Positions 48,827 through 56,985 of a stretch of 64,000 nucleotides of DNA are shown here, in pieces; the first letter of the stretch is position 1; each line of letters starts with the position of its first letter. The notes beneath the pieces are model-generated. The model ran no database searches. It saw nothing but the letters and a program-made list of their open reading frames with translations, and was not told the origin of the DNA. The position numbers and the translations under genes are program-made. Source of the stretch: Streptomyces olivochromogenes. Its GTDB lineage: Bacteria; Actinomycetota; Actinomycetes; Streptomycetales; Streptomycetaceae. The DNA lies in NCBI RefSeq assembly GCF_001514115.1, contig NZ_KQ948466.1, forward strand, positions 62,001 to 126,000, in the 5' to 3' direction.

Positions 48827-50053
48827 ATGACTTCCTCCGCTGAGTCCTCCAGCCCTTCCTCCGCCTCGGACAGCGCGCGCATCGAGCCGTTCCGTATCGA
48901 CTTCCCGCAGAGCGACCTCGACGACCTGCACCAACGCCTCGACCGCACCCGCTGGCCCGACGAACTGCCGGGGGTCGGCTGGGCCTACGGCGTCCCGCGG
49001 GAGTACCTGCGCGAACTCGTACGGTACTGGCGGCACGACTACGACTGGCAGGCGGCGCAGGCGCGGTTGAACGCATGGCCGCAGTTCACGACGGAGATCG
49101 ACGGGGCGCGGATCCACTTCGCGCACGTCCGTTCCCCGGAGCCGGACGCGACCCCGCTGGTCATCACGCACGGCTGGCCCGGCTCGATCGTCGAATTCAC
49201 CGACGTCGTCGGCCCGTTGACCGACCCGCGCGCACACGGCGGCGATCCGGCCGACGCCTTCCATCTCGTCGTACCGAGCATTCCCGGGTTCGGGCTGTCC
49301 GGGCCCACCCGGGACACCGGCTGGGAGTTCCAACGGGTGGCCGCCGCCTTCGCCGAGCTCATGACACGGCTCGGCTACGAGCGGTTCGGCGCCCAGGGTG
49401 GTGACTGGGGCGGGGCCATCTCCCGGGAGCTGGGCCGGGCGTACCCCGAGCGGCTCGTGGGCGTCCACCTGAACCTGCTGCCCGGATCGTCCGCGGCCAC
49501 CGAGCCGACTCCCGAGGAACTGGCCGCGCTGAGCCCCGAGGAGCGCGAGCGCGCGCTGCTGTCGTGGCGGCGGGGTCTGGAATGGCGCCGCGAGGAGGCC
49601 GGGTACGCCGAGCTCCAGGGCACCCGGCCACAGACCCTGGCCTACGCGCTGACGGACTCCCCCGTCGGTCAACTCGCCTGGATCGCCGAGAAGTTCAGGG
49701 CGTGGACGGATGCGAAGGACCGCCCCGAGGAAGCCGTCGACCGGGACCTGATGCTGACCAACGTGATGCTGTACTGGCTGACCGCCACGGCGGGGTCCTC
49801 CGCCCGCATCTACTACGAGCGGGCGCACGCGGACTACTGGGGCACCGCGCCCGAGCCGTCGACGGCGCCGACCGCGCTGGCCGTCTTCCCGCACGAGCCC
49901 CTCGTACCGCTGCGGCACGTCGCGGAGCGTACGAACAACATCGTGCGGTGGACGGAATTCGACCGGGGCGGACACTTCGCCGCGGCGGAGGAGCCCGCGC
50001 TGCTGGTCGAGGATGTGCGGTCCTTCTTCCGGGACCTGCGCACCGACGCCTGA
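48827..50053 (+). CDS. Epoxide hydrolase (EHN-containing alpha/beta hydrolase)
   Basis: The 408-residue enzyme starts at ATG 48827. The N-terminal EHN domain (IEPFRIDFPQSDLDDLHQRL; RYWRHDYDWQAAQARLNAWP) is followed by the alpha/beta-hydrolase core. The oxyanion motif is THGWPGS, the nucleophile Asp is in QGGDWGGAIS, tyrosines lie in the cap, and the catalytic His is in FDRGGHFAAAEEP. It opens epoxides to diols, as in microsomal-type epoxide hydrolases. A TATAGC box 11 bp upstream of the ATG suggests a leaderless or short-leader message. It is probably a detoxification enzyme. Confidence 0.9.
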   Translation: MTSSAESSSPSSASDSARIEPFRIDFPQSDLDDLHQRLDRTRWPDELPGVGWAYGVPREYLRELVRYWRHDYDWQAAQARLNAWPQFTTEIDGARIHFAHVRSPEPDATPLVITHGWPGSIVEFTDVVGPLTDPRAHGGDPADAFHLVVPSIPGFGLSGPTRDTGWEFQRVAAAFAELMTRLGYERFGAQGGDWGGAISRELGRAYPERLVGVHLNLLPGSSAATEPTPEELAALSPEERERALLSWRRGLEWRREEAGYAELQGTRPQTLAYALTDSPVGQLAWIAEKFRAWTDAKDRPEEAVDRDLMLTNVMLYWLTATAGSSARIYYERAHADYWGTAPEPSTAPTALAVFPHEPLVPLRHVAERTNNIVRWTEFDRGGHFAAAEEPALLVEDVRSFFRDLRTDA

Positions 50054-50124
50054 GCACGGGCCGGACATCTGGGCCCCGGTCCCCCGCCGGGGCCGTCGGT
50101 GACGCCGGGGCCGTCCGTGGCGTC

Positions 50125-50163
50125 GGTGGCGGTGGCGGTGGCGGTGGCGGTGGCGGTGGCGGC
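50125..50163. repeat. GGTGGC hexanucleotide repeat
   Basis: Six exact GGTGGC units plus a half unit lie 123 bp before the clpP3 start. Such tracts slip easily and can vary between strains. It is not within a protein-coding gene. Confidence 0.85.
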
Positions 50164-50177
50164 AACCCCGTATCCCC

Positions 50178-50192
50178 TCTGCCCGTGGCGAA
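50178..50192. promoter_or_regulatory. Candidate PopR box upstream of clpP3
   Basis: TCTGCCCGTGGCGAA fits TCTGCC-N3-GGCAGA, the PopR-site form I recall from S. lividans, in the whole left half and three bases of the right half. It lies 94 bp before the clpP3 start, in the proper gap. Confidence 0.5.
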
Positions 50193-50285
50193 TCTGCTGC
50201 GGGCCGAGAAAGCTGATCCGCAAGGGCCTTCGGTCCGAGAGTGGGGATCGCGGCGACGACAGCCGCGCCACCACCAGGAGGACCG

Positions 50286-50939
50286 ATGACTCCACTCATC
50301 ACCGGCCGGTACCCGGCCCACGCACCGCGCGCCGAGGACGGCGACACCCCCGCGACCCGCTTCGACGACCATCTGGCCGCGCAGCTGCTCGCGCAGCGGA
50401 TCGTCCTTCTCGGCACCCAGGTCGACGAGGTGTCCGCGAACCGGGTCTGCGCCCAGTTGCTCGTGCTGTCGGCGGAGGACCCGCGCACCGACATCAGCCT
50501 GTACATCAACAGTCCGGGCGGATCGGTGACCGCGGGGCTCGCGATCTACGACACCATGCGGCTGATCCCCAACGACGTCTCGACCCTCGCCATGGGATTC
50601 GCCGCGAGCATGGGGCAGTTCCTGCTCAGCGTCGGCACCCACGGCAAGCGTTACGCGCTGCCCAACGCGCGGATCATGATGCACCAGCCGTCGGCGGGCA
50701 TCGGCGGCACCACCGCCGACATCGAGATCCAGGCGCAGAACCTGGAGTTCACGAAGCAGGCCATCGAGCGGATCACCGCGGAGCACACCGGCCAGAGCGA
50801 GGAGACGATCTCCCGGGACGGCGACCGCGACCGCTGGTTCACGGCCGAGCAGGCCAAGGAGTACGGCATGGTGGACCGGGTCGTGGAGTCGCTCGACGAC
50901 GTCCGCCCGGCCGCGTCACGGCGACGGATGGGGCTCTGA
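50286..50939 (+). CDS. clpP3: ATP-dependent Clp protease proteolytic subunit (ClpP3 type)
   Basis: The 217-residue serine protease subunit starts at ATG 50286 after AGGAGG. The catalytic triad is complete: Ser in MGFAASMGQFLLS, His in RIMMHQPSAG, and Asp in GDRDRWFTAEQAK. SLYINSPGGSVTAGLAIYD is the handle region. It assembles with a second ClpP ring and a Clp ATPase. The gene pair order, the divergent popR-like gene next door and the candidate PopR box identify it as the stress-induced clpP3-clpP4 operon, used when ClpP1P2 fails. ClpP4 starts 1 bp after its stop. Confidence 0.88.
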   Translation: MTPLITGRYPAHAPRAEDGDTPATRFDDHLAAQLLAQRIVLLGTQVDEVSANRVCAQLLVLSAEDPRTDISLYINSPGGSVTAGLAIYDTMRLIPNDVSTLAMGFAASMGQFLLSVGTHGKRYALPNARIMMHQPSAGIGGTTADIEIQAQNLEFTKQAIERITAEHTGQSEETISRDGDRDRWFTAEQAKEYGMVDRVVESLDDVRPAASRRRMGL

Positions 50940-50940
50940 C

Positions 50941-51543
50941 ATGGGTACGTACACGATTCCCAACGTCGTCGAGCGGACCCCGCAGGGCGAGCGGTCCTAC
51001 GACGTCTTCAGCCGGCTGCTGTCCGAGCGGATCATCTTTCTCGGCACCGAGATCGACGACGGGGTCGCCAACGTCGTCATCGCGCAACTCCTCCATCTGG
51101 AGTCGTCGAACCCGGAGAGCGAGATCGCGATCTACATCAACTCGCCCGGCGGGTCGTTCACTTCGCTCATGGCGATCTACGACACGATGACGTTCGTACA
51201 GGCGCCGATCTCGACGTTCTGCGTCGGCCAGGCGGCCTCCACGGCGGCGGTGCTGCTGGCCGGCGGCGATCCCGGACGGCGGTTCGTGCTGGAGCACGCG
51301 CGTGTGCTGCTCGGCCAGCCCGCGAGCGGCGGCCGGCAGGGGACGGTGTCCGACCTCGCCCTCCAGGCCAAGGAGATGCTCCGTATCCGCGCTCAGGTCG
51401 AGGAGGTCCTCTCCCGGCACACGCACCACGACGTGCCGACCCTGCGTGCGGACATGGACCGCGACAAGGTGTTCACCGCACAGGAGGCCGTGGCGTACGG
51501 GCTCGCGGACGAGGTCCTGAGCCGACGGCTCGCGATGGTCTGA
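50941..51543 (+). CDS. clpP4: ClpP4-type Clp protease subunit, catalytic His apparently missing
   Basis: The 200-residue ClpP homologue begins GTYTIPNVVERTPQGERSYD. The Ser elbow (VGQAASTAAVLLAGG) and the Asp region (MDRDKVFTAQEAVAYGLADE) are present. The position of the catalytic His, normally in a (V/I)xHQP motif, reads ARVLLGQPASGG, with Gly in its place. On this reading it cannot cleave peptides alone and would act as a partner ring for ClpP3, like cyanobacterial ClpR. I believe other Streptomyces ClpP4 proteins may share this, but could not compare. Confidence 0.88.
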   Translation: MGTYTIPNVVERTPQGERSYDVFSRLLSERIIFLGTEIDDGVANVVIAQLLHLESSNPESEIAIYINSPGGSFTSLMAIYDTMTFVQAPISTFCVGQAASTAAVLLAGGDPGRRFVLEHARVLLGQPASGGRQGTVSDLALQAKEMLRIRAQVEEVLSRHTHHDVPTLRADMDRDKVFTAQEAVAYGLADEVLSRRLAMV

Positions 51544-51555
51544 GACCGGACCACC

Positions 51556-51600
51556 GCCAGGGCCCGCGACTGCGGCGTGGTCCGCCGGGCAGGCCCTGGC
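51556..51600. terminator. Convergent terminator between clpP4 and popR
   Basis: GCCAGGGCC (51556-51564) pairs with GGCCCTGGC (51592-51600). An alternative inner pairing of GGACCAC with GTGGTCC exists. It sits between two converging genes. Confidence 0.55.
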
Positions 51601-51612
51601 CGGTCGGCCCGG

Positions 51613-52095
51613 TCAGGCGGCGAGGCACATGCCGTCGTGGCGCGAGGCCGACGGGGTGCGGCGGCGGGCGGGCCGCACCTCGGCGAGGCGCGTGAGCTCG
51701 CCCTGGGCCAGCGAGAGCAGATCGGTGAGCCCGAGGCCCAGGGCGCGCGCGGCGGCCGCGAGGACTTCGGACGAGGCCTCCTTGCGTCCGCGCTCCAGCT
51801 CCGAGAGGTAGGGCATCGAGATCCGGGCCGCGTCGGCCACGTCCTTGAGCGTCCGCTCCTGCGCGAGCCGCTCGCGCCGCAGGACGTCACCCACCAGGTC
51901 GCGCCACAGCGGCTCCCTGTGCCTGGGCGCCGGTGGCGTCTGCCGGGGCTCGAGGGCCGGGCGGGGCCGTTGGGGCACGTCGGCCACGGGGGCGGCGGGA
52001 CCGGTGGGACGGGCTGCCGGGCCGGTGGCCGGACCCGGTGCGGTCGCCGGGCGGAGGGGAATGACGCGGGCTTCGTTCGGCGCTTGGTTGCTCAC
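51613..52095 (-). CDS. popR: XRE-family regulator, PopR-like
   Basis: The 160-residue protein has a Pro/Ala-rich N-terminal half and an XRE helix-turn-helix in the second (LKDVADAARISMPYLSELER; GRKEASSEVLAAAARALGL). The C-terminus ends DGMCLAA. A terminal Ala-Ala is the known signal by which ClpP1P2 removes PopR and ClgR in Streptomyces. PopR activates clpP3-clpP4 when ClpP1P2 is absent. The convergent position beside clpP4 and the candidate box before clpP3 support the identity. ClgR is the main alternative, but its gene normally lies elsewhere. Confidence 0.8.
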   Translation of the reverse strand: MSNQAPNEARVIPLRPATAPGPATGPAARPTGPAAPVADVPQRPRPALEPRQTPPAPRHREPLWRDLVGDVLRRERLAQERTLKDVADAARISMPYLSELERGRKEASSEVLAAAARALGLGLTDLLSLAQGELTRLAEVRPARRRTPSASRHDGMCLAA

Positions 52096-52182
52096 CCCTT
52101 CAGCCTAGAAGCGCCGAGCCGCGAGGGAAGGGATCGGCTCGGCATTCCGCTCTGGGGGAAATCGAGCCGCACCACACGCGCG

Positions 52183-52779
52183 TCACTGCCCGACGCGCCC
52201 GTCGATCCGCTCGCGCAGGAAGTCCGCGTGGCCGTTGTGCCGGGCGTACTCCTCGATCAGGTGCACCAGCACTTCCCGCAGCGCGATCGGCTCGTCGTCG
52301 TGGGTGCCGGTGATGTCGAGGTCGCGGGCCTCGTCCACGAACCGCTCGGCGAAGGCCACCTCGGAGCGCCAGGTGTCCCAGGCATCCGCCACCACCTCGG
52401 GGTCGGGCACCGCGCCGTTGAAGTCGCCGTCCGGGTCGCCGTCCGAGCGGTAGTGCCGCGGCGCGTCCTGGCCGGCCAGGACCCCGCGGAACCAGGCCTG
52501 TTCGACCCCCGCCAGATGACGCACCAGCCCGAGCAGCGACATGTTCGAGGGCTCGACGGAACGCCAGGCCATCGCCTCGGCGTCCAGACCCGCGCACTTC
52601 ATCTCCAACGTCAGCCGCTGGTCGCGCAGATACCCGACGAGCGTGTCCCGCTCCCCCACGAACCCCCCGTCGGAGCGCGGATCGTCGTCCGGGTGCACGA
52701 ACATGTCCCACCACCCGAAGCTCCGCTCGGACGGGGTGTTCCCGGACTGGGGAGGCTGGGGAAGTGTGGGGTCGGCCAT
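52183..52779 (-). CDS. DinB/DUF664 family protein (putative thiol-dependent transferase)
   Basis: The 198-residue protein (MADPTLPQPPQSGNTPSERS) has the four-helix DinB-like fold of the DUF664 group. GERDTLVGYLRDQRLTLEMK, MSLLGLVRHLAGVEQAWFRG and HLIEEYARHNGHADFLRERI supply the three metal-binding histidines. In actinomycetes this group is thought to use mycothiol as co-substrate in conjugation or isomerisation. An upstream ATG at 52791 is an alternative start. No neighbour indicates the substrate. Confidence 0.86.
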   Translation of the reverse strand: MADPTLPQPPQSGNTPSERSFGWWDMFVHPDDDPRSDGGFVGERDTLVGYLRDQRLTLEMKCAGLDAEAMAWRSVEPSNMSLLGLVRHLAGVEQAWFRGVLAGQDAPRHYRSDGDPDGDFNGAVPDPEVVADAWDTWRSEVAFAERFVDEARDLDITGTHDDEPIALREVLVHLIEEYARHNGHADFLRERIDGRVGQ

Positions 52780-52940
52780 GCCTACGAGCATCGGCGCCCC
52801 GACCGCGATCCGCCACCGGTTTTCCACCGCCCCGAAACGCTGTCAAGTCACCCGCCGTGCCCCGGAGTCGGGACGAGACCCGGCCCGCGTAGATCGGGAG
52901 AAACCGGGTAGCCGGGGTCAGGAACGATCACCGGTCACGA

Positions 52941-52952
52941 CCGACCGGTCGG
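52941..52952. promoter_or_regulatory. CCGACCGGTCGG palindrome before the DUF5133 gene
   Basis: A perfect 12-bp palindrome lies 22 bp upstream of the DUF5133 start, close to the ribosome site. It could be an operator. Confidence 0.35.
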
Positions 52953-52974
52953 CTCACCCCACCGGAGGACTCCC

Positions 52975-53202
52975 GTGCTGATGGCCCACCCCGCGGTACT
53001 GCGCAACCTCGTCGAGCAGTACGTCACCCTGCGCACGCTCCACGCCGAGGACGGCGACACGGAAGTCCGGCGGCGCATGGACGACGTGGCCTACACGCTG
53101 TGCGTCTCGACCGGTACGAGCGACGTCGACGCGGCGCTCGTCGCGGCCCGCCACCGGCTGCCCGGTGCTCGGACGACGGACGACTCCGCCCTCACCACCT
53201 GA
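52975..53202 (+). CDS. DUF5133-type small protein
   Basis: The 75-residue protein starts at GTG 52975 after GGAGG (MLMAHPAVLRNLVEQYVTLR). I recognise it as DUF5133, a small actinomycete family often found beside stress and sigma-factor genes. MDDVAYTLCVSTGTSDVDAA is the conserved core. It is helical and has no membrane segment. The function is unknown. The upstream region carries a CCGACCGGTCGG palindrome. Confidence 0.78.
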   Translation: MLMAHPAVLRNLVEQYVTLRTLHAEDGDTEVRRRMDDVAYTLCVSTGTSDVDAALVAARHRLPGARTTDDSALTT

Positions 53203-53299
53203 CCCGAGGCGCGGACCTGGTGCCCGAGAAGCCCTGATGTCCGAACTCAGTGAGTGATCCGAGCCGGGTCGGGCGGGCCCGCGAGCGAGCCCTCCCGAC

Positions 53300-53326
53300 C
53301 CTTCAGCCCCTTCAGCCCCTTCAGCG
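53300..53326. repeat. 9-bp triplicate at the 3' end of the kinase gene
   Basis: CCTTCAGCC is repeated three times (the last copy ends in G), spanning the stop codon of the diacylglycerol kinase gene. The repeat recreates TGA-containing units, so slippage could change the C-terminus. Confidence 0.75.
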
Positions 53327-54766
53327 CAGCCACTGGTCCTTCTCCGCGGGCCGGTACAGGGTCACGGCCCGTGTCACCTTGTCGAGCACCAGCCTCGGCG
53401 TCGCGACCCGGGTCACTTCGCCGTCGTAGGAGAACCGCGGGTCGCCGTGCAGCACTTCGAGCCGCAGGCCGCGCACCTGCGCCGTGGTGAGGACCCGGCT
53501 GTTGTGCAGGGTGCCGGTCAGGACGGCGAGCAGCAGCCGGGTCCTGGCCAAGGGGGTGCCGGCGTCGACGGCACGGACGTCGAGCAGTCCGTCGTCGAGT
53601 TGGGTGCGGTAGGTGGGGGCGAACCCGGCGGGGTGGTAGATGCCGTTGCCCGCGAAGAGGAGCCACAGGCGCTTGGGGCGGCCGTTGACCGAGACGTTCA
53701 CGGGGCTGCCCTTGGCGAGGACCCTGGCCAGTCCGACCACCAGCGCGGGCCACTTCCCGATCCGCTGCTCCAGCTTCTCCCGGGCTCCGACCAGGTCCGA
53801 GTAGACGCCGAGGCTGAAGGTGTTGAGGAACACCTGCTCCGGTCCGCCGGGGGCGCGGGCCCGCCCGAGGTCCGCGACGACCGCGTCGCCCGCCTGCACG
53901 GCTCGTACGACGTCCTCCAGGGTCTGGTTGCCGAGGTCGACGGCGAAGTGGTTGAAGGTGCCGCCGGGGAAGACCGCGAGCGGCAGGCCGAGCCGGGCGG
54001 CGATCTCCGTCGCGGCGTTGATCGTGCCGTCGCCGCCGCAGGCGCCGAGCGCGCCGCCCTCTTCCTTGGCCCGCCGGGCGGCCTGTTCCAGGAGTTCCAC
54101 CAGGTCCTGGCCCTCCTGCGGCACCGTGATCTCGGCCTTGGGCAGCGCGGTGCGCAGATACGCGCTCGCGTCGGGGGTGTCGGCGCTCCACGAGAGCCCG
54201 GAGGACGGGTTGACCACGATATGCAGTCCGGCGCCCCCGGGCAGCGCGGGAGCGGGCCGTCGCGGGCGGGCCGCCGCGGCCGCCGCCTCCGGTTTGACCG
54301 GCCACCAGCGGGCGGTCAGCGCGGCGGCGCCGACACCGATCGCGACGCCCACGGCCACGTCACCCGGACGCCGCTCCCCCGAGCGCGTGCGGGCCACGGT
54401 CAGTGCCGCGGCGCCGGGCACCGCGAACAGGCCGTACCGGGGCGCTTCGAGCAGGACGCCGACGGCGAACGCGACGGCCGACGCGACCCGGCCGGCCGCG
54501 TCGAGCGGCTGCGCCCTGCGGGCCGCCGGGCGCGCCAGCACGCGGGTCACGGCCGAGGCGATGGCGACGGTGCCGATGCCGCGCAGCGCGGCCCGGCGCG
54601 CGGTCCGGTTCCCCGACGCGCCGAGGGCCGCGGCGGCGGCGCCCCACGCGAGTCCACCGGCCACGGTCCGCCGCCATCCGGAGGGCCCGGCCGGTCCCGT
54701 GGCCGCCCCGCCCGGCCACCACGGCGTGCCACCGCTTGTCCCTCGCCCCGCCCCACGCCTTCTCAT
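53321..54766 (-). CDS. Diacylglycerol kinase-family protein with degenerate PAP2 domain
   Basis: The 481-residue protein starts at ATG 54766. The C-terminal half is a DAGK catalytic domain (HIVVNPSSGLSW; GACGGDGTINAATEIAARL; FPGGTFNHFAVDL). The N-terminal half has about four weak membrane segments that align by eye with PAP2 lipid-phosphatase domains of the usual PAP2-DAGK fusions (ASAVAFAVGVLLEAPRYG; RRPGDVAVGVAIGVG). The PAP2 catalytic residues, PSGH and the SR-x5-H-x3-D set, are gone. It probably phosphorylates a lipid at the membrane while the N-terminal part acts only as an anchor. Confidence 0.85.
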   Translation of the reverse strand: MRRRGAGRGTSGGTPWWPGGAATGPAGPSGWRRTVAGGLAWGAAAAALGASGNRTARRAALRGIGTVAIASAVTRVLARPAARRAQPLDAAGRVASAVAFAVGVLLEAPRYGLFAVPGAAALTVARTRSGERRPGDVAVGVAIGVGAAALTARWWPVKPEAAAAAARPRRPAPALPGGAGLHIVVNPSSGLSWSADTPDASAYLRTALPKAEITVPQEGQDLVELLEQAARRAKEEGGALGACGGDGTINAATEIAARLGLPLAVFPGGTFNHFAVDLGNQTLEDVVRAVQAGDAVVADLGRARAPGGPEQVFLNTFSLGVYSDLVGAREKLEQRIGKWPALVVGLARVLAKGSPVNVSVNGRPKRLWLLFAGNGIYHPAGFAPTYRTQLDDGLLDVRAVDAGTPLARTRLLLAVLTGTLHNSRVLTTAQVRGLRLEVLHGDPRFSYDGEVTRVATPRLVLDKVTRAVTLYRPAEKDQWLR

Positions 54767-54877
54767 CACAGGCCCGCCCTCGCGTCTCGACAACAGATCT
54801 CCTGGTCGGCAAGGTTGTGCCGCCGTTGTCCCTGTTCCCCGACTTCTCGCATTCATGGACCCCGGCCGGAGCGGCGG

Positions 54878-55321
54878 TCAGATGGTCTTGGGCAGCTTCA
54901 CCACGGTCACGAAGAAGTCGTCGATCTGGCGGACCGCGGCGATGAACTGGTGGAGGTCGACCGGCTTGGTCACATAGGCGTTCGCGTGCAGTTTGTAGCT
55001 GCGCAGGATGTCCTCCTCGGCGGAGGAGGTGGTGAGGACGACGACGGGGATGTGGGCCAGGTCTTCGTCGGACTTGATCCGCTCCAGGACCTGGCGCCCG
55101 TCGTACTTGGGCAGGTTGAGGTCGAGCAGGATCAGGTCGGGGCGCGGTGCCTCGGTGTACTGGTTGGCGCGGTAGAGGAAGTCGAGGGCCTCCTCGCCGT
55201 CCCGGACGACGTGCAGGGTGTTGCGGATCTTGTTGTCCTCGAACGCCTCGCGGGTCATCAGCTCGTCGCCGGGGTCGTCCTCGACGAGCAGGACCTGGAT
55301 GGGCAGGGCGGGGGTGGTCAC
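54878..55321 (-). CDS. Single-domain response regulator (Rcp1-like)
   Basis: The 147-residue receiver-only protein starts at GTG 55321 after AAGGAG. The acidic pair is in LLVEDDPGDELM, the phosphoacceptor Asp in LILLDLNLPKYDG, and Thr/Ser and Lys in VVVLTTSSAEEDI and YVTKPVD. There is no output domain, as in Rcp1-type proteins that pair with phytochrome-like or CHASE3 kinases. It is the last gene of a three-gene operon, and its start overlaps the kinase stop (GTGA). It may pass phosphate to, or draw it from, the receiver domain of the phosphatase encoded first. Confidence 0.9.
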   Translation of the reverse strand: MTTPALPIQVLLVEDDPGDELMTREAFEDNKIRNTLHVVRDGEEALDFLYRANQYTEAPRPDLILLDLNLPKYDGRQVLERIKSDEDLAHIPVVVLTTSSAEEDILRSYKLHANAYVTKPVDLHQFIAAVRQIDDFFVTVVKLPKTI

Positions 55322-56985
55322 GTGTGTGCTCCTTCGGGTGGGCGCGCTGCCTCCTCGGACCCGAGGTCGGGTTCCGGTCGCGCCATGGGCAGGGTGAAGG
55401 TCACGCGCGTGCCCGCACCGGCGGTGCCGTCCAGGACGATGGCACCCCCGTGATGTTCGACGATCTTGCGGCACACGGCAAGGCCGATTCCCGTGCCCTC
55501 GTACTCGTCGCGGCCGTGCAGCCGCTGGAAGATGACGAAGACCTTCTCCCTGAACTCGGGTTCGATACCTATGCCGTTGTCCTGTACGGTCAGCCGCCAC
55601 TGTCCGTCCTTGGGCTCCGCCTCGCAGCGGACGGCGATCTCGGGCGGCCGGTCGGCGTGGCGGAACTTCACGGCGTTGCCGATCAGGTTCTGCCAGAGCA
55701 TGGTCAGGGTGGTGGCGTCGCCCGTCACGGTGGGCAGCGGCCCCTCCCGTACGACATGCGCACCCGTCTCCTCCAGCACCACGCTGAGGTTGCCGAGTGC
55801 CCGGTCCAGGACGTCGTCGAGCGCGACGGGGACCAGTTCCTCGCCGACGCGGCCGACGCGGGAGAAGGTCAGCAGGTCGTTGATGAGGATCTGCATGCGT
55901 TTGGCGCCGTCGACGGCGAAGTCGATGTACTGCTTGGCCCGGTCGTCCAGTTGGTCGCCGTACCGTTTCTCCAGGAGCTGGCAGAAGGACGCGACCTTGC
56001 GCAGGGGTTCCTGCAGATCATGCGAGGCGACGTAGGCGAACTGCTCCAGCTCCGCGTTCGAGCGCTTCAGTTCCAGGGTCTGGGCGTCGAGCTCCTCGGC
56101 CTGCCGCTCCAGGAGGACCTCGCGGGCCTGGGAGGCCGAGAGTTCCTCGACGATGCGGCGGCGCATCTCCTCGACGGCCTGGGCCACCCTCTCCAGGTCG
56201 CGTGGCCCGTCGAGCCGGATCCTGCGCTCGAACGCGCCGCCGCTGACGTCCACCGAGGCCGCTTCCAGGACCCGAAGGGGACGCCCCACGATCCGGTGCA
56301 GCAGCAGGGTCAGCGCGAGGCCACTCGCCAGGAAGGCCGCGAGCATGCCGCCGAAAAGGAGGTTACGGGAACGACGGCTGTCGTCGGCCGAGGCGCGGGT
56401 CCGGTCGCGCACCTGCTGGATGTCCTTCTCCAGGGTGGCGAGTTGCCCCCTGATCTCGTCGAACTTGGCCTTGCTCGCCTCCAGGGAGGGGGCTTTGGCA
56501 CCGCCGGGTGTGCGGGCCGCCTCGATCAGCGGCTCGGCGTAGTCGCGGCGCCAGGCGTCACTGAGCCGTCCGGCTGTCTTCAGGTCCGCGGCGATCCCGG
56601 AGTGGTCGGCGAGTTGCGTCGCGAGGCGGGCCTCGAAGGTCTTCTCGTCCCGGGCTCCGGACGCGTACGGATCGAGGAAACCGGCGTCCCTGCTCAGTAC
56701 GTAGCCTCGTACGCCCGTCTCCTGGTCCACCAGAGAGGTCTCCAGCTGGTAGGCGGTGGCGCGGGCCGGCTGGATGCGGTCGGTGAGCAGATCGGTGCGG
56801 TCGTCGGCGCGGGCCTGGAGGACACCGCCGGACACGGCGAAGACGATCACCAGCAGCACGTTGGCGGCCAGCACCACTTGGATCCAGCCCTGCACGGTCA
56901 GCCGGGCGACGCGTGTGGGCTTTCCGTCCTCCGGAGTGTCCGCCGTGGCGTCATCCGGTCCCGGAGCGTTCGGCGTACGGGTCAT
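55318..56985 (-). CDS. CHASE3-HAMP sensor histidine kinase
   Basis: The 555-residue membrane kinase starts at ATG 56985. Membrane helices near residues 33-55 (QVVLAANVLLVIVFAVSGGV) and 215-235 (LLFGGMLAAFLASGLALTLL) frame a CHASE3 sensor (ATAYQLETSLVDQETGVRGY). A HAMP domain and coiled coil follow. The H-box is FAYVASHDLQEPLRKVASFC, and the ATPase shows N, G1 and G2 boxes (LIGNAVKFRH, DNGIGIEPEF, GTGIGLAV). The cytobacterial-type SHDLQEPLR H-box pairs with Rcp1-like regulators. The start overlaps the upstream phosphatase stop. Confidence 0.92.
   Translation of the reverse strand: MTRTPNAPGPDDATADTPEDGKPTRVARLTVQGWIQVVLAANVLLVIVFAVSGGVLQARADDRTDLLTDRIQPARATAYQLETSLVDQETGVRGYVLSRDAGFLDPYASGARDEKTFEARLATQLADHSGIAADLKTAGRLSDAWRRDYAEPLIEAARTPGGAKAPSLEASKAKFDEIRGQLATLEKDIQQVRDRTRASADDSRRSRNLLFGGMLAAFLASGLALTLLLHRIVGRPLRVLEAASVDVSGGAFERRIRLDGPRDLERVAQAVEEMRRRIVEELSASQAREVLLERQAEELDAQTLELKRSNAELEQFAYVASHDLQEPLRKVASFCQLLEKRYGDQLDDRAKQYIDFAVDGAKRMQILINDLLTFSRVGRVGEELVPVALDDVLDRALGNLSVVLEETGAHVVREGPLPTVTGDATTLTMLWQNLIGNAVKFRHADRPPEIAVRCEAEPKDGQWRLTVQDNGIGIEPEFREKVFVIFQRLHGRDEYEGTGIGLAVCRKIVEHHGGAIVLDGTAGAGTRVTFTLPMARPEPDLGSEEAARPPEGAHT

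Noticed and set aside
50099..51190. Alternative plus-strand frame across clpP3 and part of clpP4
   Set aside because: It starts in the GGTGGC repeat and runs out of frame through two clear ClpP genes.
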